Shown here: in pieces, positions 60,755 to 64,000 of the stretch
How positions within the stretch are numbered: position 1 is the stretch's first letter
Layout: each line of letters begins with the position of its first letter
Source: G963677915 sp963677915
GTDB taxonomy: Bacteria > Bacillota > Clostridia > Lachnospirales > Vallitaleaceae
Length of the DNA stretch: 64,000 nt
Direction: 5' to 3'
NCBI GenBank assembly: GCA_963677915.2
Contig: CAXXGE010000028.1
Coordinates: forward strand, 1-64,000
Made by a program: the position numbers and the translations under genes
The notes under the pieces: model-generated
The model's input: the letters and a program-made list of their open reading frames with translations, nothing else
Database searches by the model: none
What the model was told of the DNA's origin: nothing

Positions 60755-61772
60755 TTGATTTGAACAAATCACCGTAATCCTCATTTTCCATCGCTTCATC
60801 ATGCAGGGGCTTGACAGCGTTGATGAAGGGTTCTTTATCAACTGTGATGAACTCTATACCGAATTTTTCTTCTGATGTTGCAATGGCATCCTTGTAATCT
60901 GCCTTGGCTGTTTCTATTTCAAAAACTGTTGCTTCCTCGGCGGCATTCTTTAGAATCTGCTTGTATTCTGGCGTTAGTTCGTTCCATATGGCTGTACTGA
61001 TGATGATGAAATCCGGTATGTTGGTATGTTCCGTAAAACTGTAGTATTTGATCATTTCACCGTGGCCGCCGGATGAGAGCACAGCGGGTACATTTTCCGC
61101 ACCGTCCACAGCATCCATAGAGAGCGCCAGAGGGATATCGGGGAAAGGTAGCGGTACAGGTTCTGCACCGAACAGGGACATCATCTCGGTTTGAACAGGA
61201 TTATCCTGAACCCGGATGCGCAAACCCTTCATATCTTCAATCGACCTGACAGGTTTTTCGGATGTGTAGATGCTTCGCGCGCCACCATAGAAATAGCTTA
61301 GAATGGTATAGCCTGCATCTTCGGTATATGGATTCAGTTCATTGATAAGACCGCCATCGAGTGCCTTGAAAAAATGGTCATCGCTCTCGAAAAGGTAAGG
61401 GATGTTGAACACTTGAAGCTGAGGCACGAAGTTTGCCAGTGATGGTGCACCCATCGACGCCATTTCAAGCGCGCCAGCCCCCATCTGCTTGAGGATATCC
61501 TCATCGCTGCCAAGCATGCTGTTTGGAAAAACTTCGATATTGATTTTGCCATCGCTCTTCTCTTTAACAAACTCGGTGAATTTTACAACCGCCATGTGGA
61601 TGGGTGCAGTCTCGGGCAATGTATGCGAAATCATCCAGTTATAGGTTGTCTGATCGCTAGTCTCTTCGGCAGTGTCTTGTGTGTTGCTGTCGGGTGCCGG
61701 TTTCTTGCTGCAGGATGCGAGAAGAAGTGCCAGAATTAAAGAAAAGATGATAACTCGACGATATTTTTTCAT
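60735..61772 (-). CDS. TRAP transporter solute-binding lipoprotein DctP
   Basis: The 345-residue protein has a lipobox (LILALLLASC) and the DctP fold (SHTLPETAPIHMAVVKFTEF, SDGKINIEVFPNSMLGSDED, MKGLRIRVQDNPVQTEM, DGAENVPAVL). It binds an organic acid for a TRAP importer. No DctQ or DctM genes are nearby, so it is an orphan that must use a membrane partner elsewhere or act in sensing. GGAGGAATGTATC precedes the ATG at 61772. Confidence 0.9.
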   Translation of the reverse strand: MKKYRRVIIFSLILALLLASCSKKPAPDSNTQDTAEETSDQTTYNWMISHTLPETAPIHMAVVKFTEFVKEKSDGKINIEVFPNSMLGSDEDILKQMGAGALEMASMGAPSLANFVPQLQVFNIPYLFESDDHFFKALDGGLINELNPYTEDAGYTILSYFYGGARSIYTSEKPVRSIEDMKGLRIRVQDNPVQTEMMSLFGAEPVPLPFPDIPLALSMDAVDGAENVPAVLSSGGHGEMIKYYSFTEHTNIPDFIIISTAIWNELTPEYKQILKNAAEEATVFEIETAKADYKDAIATSEEKFGIEFITVDKEPFINAVKPLHDEAMENEDYGDLFKSIKDMKF

Positions 61773-61904
61773 GATACATTCCTCCAGACGTGTAAAATGC
61801 ATAAAATTATTAGAGAATTGTGACAATGATTGTTTGTATTCGCGAATGACAGTGAAAAGGCTTGATGATACACTATTATTATACCTTAAGTCAGGAGTGA
61901 AAGA

Positions 61905-62765
61905 ATGATTGATTTACATGCCCATACGACGATATCGGACGGCACCTATACACCGACGAAACTTGTAAAAGAAGCCAAGAGACGTGGGTTGTACGCAGTG
62001 GCTATAACCGACCATGACAGTATCGATGGACTTGACGAAGCATCTGAAGCAGCAAGAAGACTGGGAATAACCCTGGTCAAAGGGATTGAATTCAGTATTG
62101 CATATGGAAAAGGAAGGCTGCTTCATATTCTCGGACTCGGTATTGACCCGGATAGTGAAGGGTTCAAACATATATATCTTAAGTACAGAGAGACCCGTTC
62201 AACCAAGTTGGAGCATGTATTTGAAGCGCTTCGGGGAATGGGCATTGACATATCGCATAAAAAGGCCATACCGCATATCATAGGCGGGTTTATGGACCGT
62301 CAGGCAATTGCCAGGTGTCTGGTTGCAGAAGGTTATGCCATCAGTATAAGGAATTCGTGGACAGAGTACCTCGATAAGATTCCATATATCGAAGGGGAGC
62401 TGATCGAACCCGAAGCTGCACTTGATGCCATTCACGCTGCTGGTGGAAAAGCTTTCATGGCGCATTTTCATTTGAATATCGGCCTGAAAGACTACAGTGA
62501 TAAGGAAATACGTTCAAGGCTTAAAGAACTGAAAGACATGGGTTTGGATGGTGTCGAATACTATTATCCGTCATTTTCGGATGAAGACAGGTTGAGATTG
62601 GCTGACTATATTCACGAATTCGGTTTCATCAAATCAGGTGGCTCCGATTTCCACGGGGCGAACAGACCTCACATAAAACTGGGCATAGGAGAAGGGAACT
62701 TCCGCGTGCCGGATGAACTTTTGAAGAACATACTGCCCGATAAAAAAGAAACCGCCAGCGCTTAG
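61905..62765 (+). CDS. PHP-domain phosphoesterase (RNase AM/YciV-like)
   Basis: The 286-residue protein begins MIDLHAHTTISDGTYTP with the first metal-binding histidines, then ITDHDS, the glutamate in GIEFS, MAHFH near residue 186 and GSDFHG near 245. This is the TrpH/YciV type of PHP enzyme that hydrolyses 3',5'-nucleoside bisphosphates or short RNA ends. CAGGAGTG precedes the ATG. A terminator overlaps the stop codon. Confidence 0.85.
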   Translation: MIDLHAHTTISDGTYTPTKLVKEAKRRGLYAVAITDHDSIDGLDEASEAARRLGITLVKGIEFSIAYGKGRLLHILGLGIDPDSEGFKHIYLKYRETRSTKLEHVFEALRGMGIDISHKKAIPHIIGGFMDRQAIARCLVAEGYAISIRNSWTEYLDKIPYIEGELIEPEAALDAIHAAGGKAFMAHFHLNIGLKDYSDKEIRSRLKELKDMGLDGVEYYYPSFSDEDRLRLADYIHEFGFIKSGGSDFHGANRPHIKLGIGEGNFRVPDELLKNILPDKKETASA

Positions 62766-62780
62766 CTGGCGGTTGTTTTT
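62751..62780 (+). terminator. Rho-independent terminator
   Basis: ACCGCCAGC and GCTGGCGGT form a 9-bp stem around the stop codon and are followed by TGTTTTT. Confidence 0.88.
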
Positions 62781-62824
62781 ATACCAGACATGGCAAAGCC
62801 TCAAATGAAATAGTAAGTTCCTAC

Positions 62825-62866
62825 TTGCATGGGTAAATTCTAGGGATGTAGAAATTACTATTGCAC
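62825..62866. repeat. IS30-end-like palindrome P, copy 3
   Basis: TTGCATGGGTAAATTC and GAAATTACTATTGCA face each other, matching copy 1 (14211) in layout and sharing TAGGG in the centre. It lies directly before the IS30 transposase remnant. Confidence 0.55.
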
Positions 62867-62880
62867 ATATCTATACCCAT

Positions 62881-63249
62881 CATGCAGAAGAAATCGGGTG
62901 TAGCAGAAGAACGATTTACAACTACATCGATCAATCTGTTCTCACGGCTAGAAACCTGGATTTAATGCGAAGAGTCAAATACAAACAACGTCGGAAATCC
63001 ACCCGGGCAAGCACTCAAAGCAGAGCTTATAGGACAGACAGGAACTATGCCGACTTTCAAAAGCTCATTAAAGAGGGGCAGTCTCTCAGCGTTGTTGAGA
63101 TGGATATTGTAGAAGCTTTTGCGAAGATGTTTCAAGTCATTCTGACGGATGGCGGCTCGGAGTTTCAAAATCCGCTCACGCTGGAAACGGCCGCCCGCCA
63201 TATAAACTGTCCCGACTTCTTCTGGACCAGAAGCTCCATCATTATTTGA
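62881..63249 (+). pseudogene. Decayed IS30-family transposase fragment
   Basis: The frame encodes the middle of an IS30 transposase: EEIGCSRRTIYNYIDQSVLT, then SVVEMDIVEAF with the first DDE aspartate, then a jump to VILTDGGSEFQNPLTLE with the second. The segment normally between them (about 70 residues) is deleted, the N-terminus is missing, the usual DNGSEF is DGGSEF, and the frame ends before the glutamate. It is not functional. Confidence 0.82.
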
Positions 63250-63568
63250 AGCTGCAAGATTTAAAATATTGTGGTAGTCTCACGGGCTACTTCGCCGAAA
63301 GTGGTTAACAACTGATTTGTAACAGTGCTCATATTTTTCATGATGCTTTGAGGCGTTATGTTAAGAAATTACACATGTATTTTGAATTTCTTATCAATGC
63401 GAATCCTGGCGTATGGGAGCTGAAAAAATCCATTGAGGCATATTTGACATATGATAACTATTAAATTCTTGATAAAGTACTGTATATGTTTTGAAAAGTA
63501 TGTTATTATATAAACTATCTACGTAATTGTATAAATAAAGTGCATTAATAAAGATTATGGAGGAAGCA
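63250..63568. other. Intergenic stretch with a short protein-like remnant
   Basis: One frame at about 63331-63464 reads HIFHDALRRYVKKLHMYFEF, then LINANPGVWELKKSIEAYLT and a stop, which looks like the tail of a lost gene but has no start. I could not name it. The rest holds AT-rich sequence that probably includes the promoter of the next gene (TATTATATAAA near 63500). Confidence 0.35.
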
Positions 63569-64000
63569 ATGGATTATCAAAAGAAACTGGGTATGGATTA
63601 TGGAAACATAAATCCAGAGGAGAAAAGCGAGGATCGTATCAAGTATATCAACTTCAAGTTGGCAGCGCTTGGCCTTCCGACTTGCCATGAAACTTCCGAG
63701 AATGCTGAAAGCAGTGACTATTTCATTGATCTGTTCGACGGCATAATCAGGGATTTCAAAGAGAAGAATCGCTTAAGCAATGAAGATGATATTGGTATCA
63801 ACAAGCGTATCAACGAATTCTTCAGCAATTATTTTAGCGATTACGATGGAAAACTGAAAGTTGCCAAGAAAGCTTTCACATTGGATCATTACGGCTTGGC
63901 ACGCGAACTGTCATTGCCGCCGAATGGTGATGAATTCTGCACGGATATCGTCAGCAGTTACCGTATCAAGCAAGGGGTTTTGAACAATCCAAAGCATGAT
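63569..64000 (+). CDS. N-terminal part of a large protein, possibly PPi-type PEP carboxykinase
   Basis: The frame starts at ATG 63569 behind TATGGAGGAAGC and runs off the window after 144 codons. It encodes a soluble, charged protein with RIKYINFKLAALGLPTCHE, KAFTLDHYGLARELSLPPNG and SYRIKQGVLNNPKHD. From memory, the LP-rich opening and the SYR-x-x-QGVL-x-NPK segment resemble the large pyrophosphate-dependent PEP carboxykinases of Actinobacteria and Clostridia, but the catalytic domain is outside the window, so the assignment is tentative. Confidence 0.5.
   Translation, partial: MDYQKKLGMDYGNINPEEKSEDRIKYINFKLAALGLPTCHETSENAESSDYFIDLFDGIIRDFKEKNRLSNEDDIGINKRINEFFSNYFSDYDGKLKVAKKAFTLDHYGLARELSLPPNGDEFCTDIVSSYRIKQGVLNNPKHD

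Noticed and set aside
1..64000. Prophage or conjugative element
   Set aside because: No integrase, terminase, portal, relaxase or type IV secretion genes are present; the mobile DNA is IS elements and TA cassettes.

Overview
The window looks like chromosomal DNA of a low-to-mid GC Firmicute of the class Clostridia. The signs are the gene orders iscR-iscS-iscU-mnmA and gpmI-eno-secG-rnr-smpB-ssrA, strong AGGAGG ribosome sites, DUF4317 and UPF0251 genes, YesM/YesN regulators and Gram-positive lipoprotein signals. Genus cannot be fixed from sequence alone. Several otherwise intact genes carry single-base indels (iscS twice, the Na/Pi transporter twice, tnpB, a zinc dehydrogenase), which fits uncorrected sequencing error better than true decay.

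Layout. 1-4.7 kb: end of an MFS permease, an IscR-controlled Fe-S/thiolation operon (two IscR-like operators) and a PHP phosphatase. 4.8-13 kb: phosphate transporter, lower glycolysis (gpmI, eno), secG, RNase R, SmpB and tmRNA. 13-21.6 kb: an accessory island directly downstream of ssrA with three toxin-antitoxin modules (HicAB, AbrB-type/PIN, Phd/ParE), an IS605-type tnpB with a probable omegaRNA, an ISL3 element that splits the PIN toxin, an IS66 element, many IS-end relics, and repeated structured DNA blocks that resemble the tmRNA 3' end. 21.9-28.5 kb: a MacAB-like ABC exporter operon with a Yip1 protein, then DUF4256, DUF4317 and UPF0251 genes. 28.6-30.5 kb: an IS30-family element.

30.5-35.3 kb: a second sulfur-transfer cluster behind a terminator-containing leader: TusA-like, DsrE-like, an IscS paralogue in which the PLP-binding lysine is replaced by threonine, an IscU fused to a DUF59/MIP18 domain, then a glycogen-debranching type GH13 enzyme. 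35.3-41.3 kb: a LacI regulator sharing its operator with an ABC sugar importer plus GH13 alpha-glucosidase operon. 41.5-48.8 kb: a second LacI regulator, DapA-family lyase/dehydratase, TAXI-TRAP transporter, YhcH-family protein and ATP-type PEP carboxykinase, likely uptake and catabolism of an acidic sugar or related acid with feed into gluconeogenesis. 48.9-60.4 kb: sugar-binding lipoproteins, a YesM/YesN two-component system, and a second ABC importer with a GH32 beta-fructosidase and a zinc dehydrogenase, bracketed by a 72-bp direct repeat. 60.5-64 kb: small hypothetical gene, orphan DctP, PHP phosphoesterase, decayed IS30 transposase and the start of a gene that may encode a PPi-type PEP carboxykinase.

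The most unusual observations are the degenerate IscS/IscU-DUF59 pair, the paired structured repeats around hicAB next to ssrA, and a ~130-bp structured block shared by the leaders of two unrelated transposase families.
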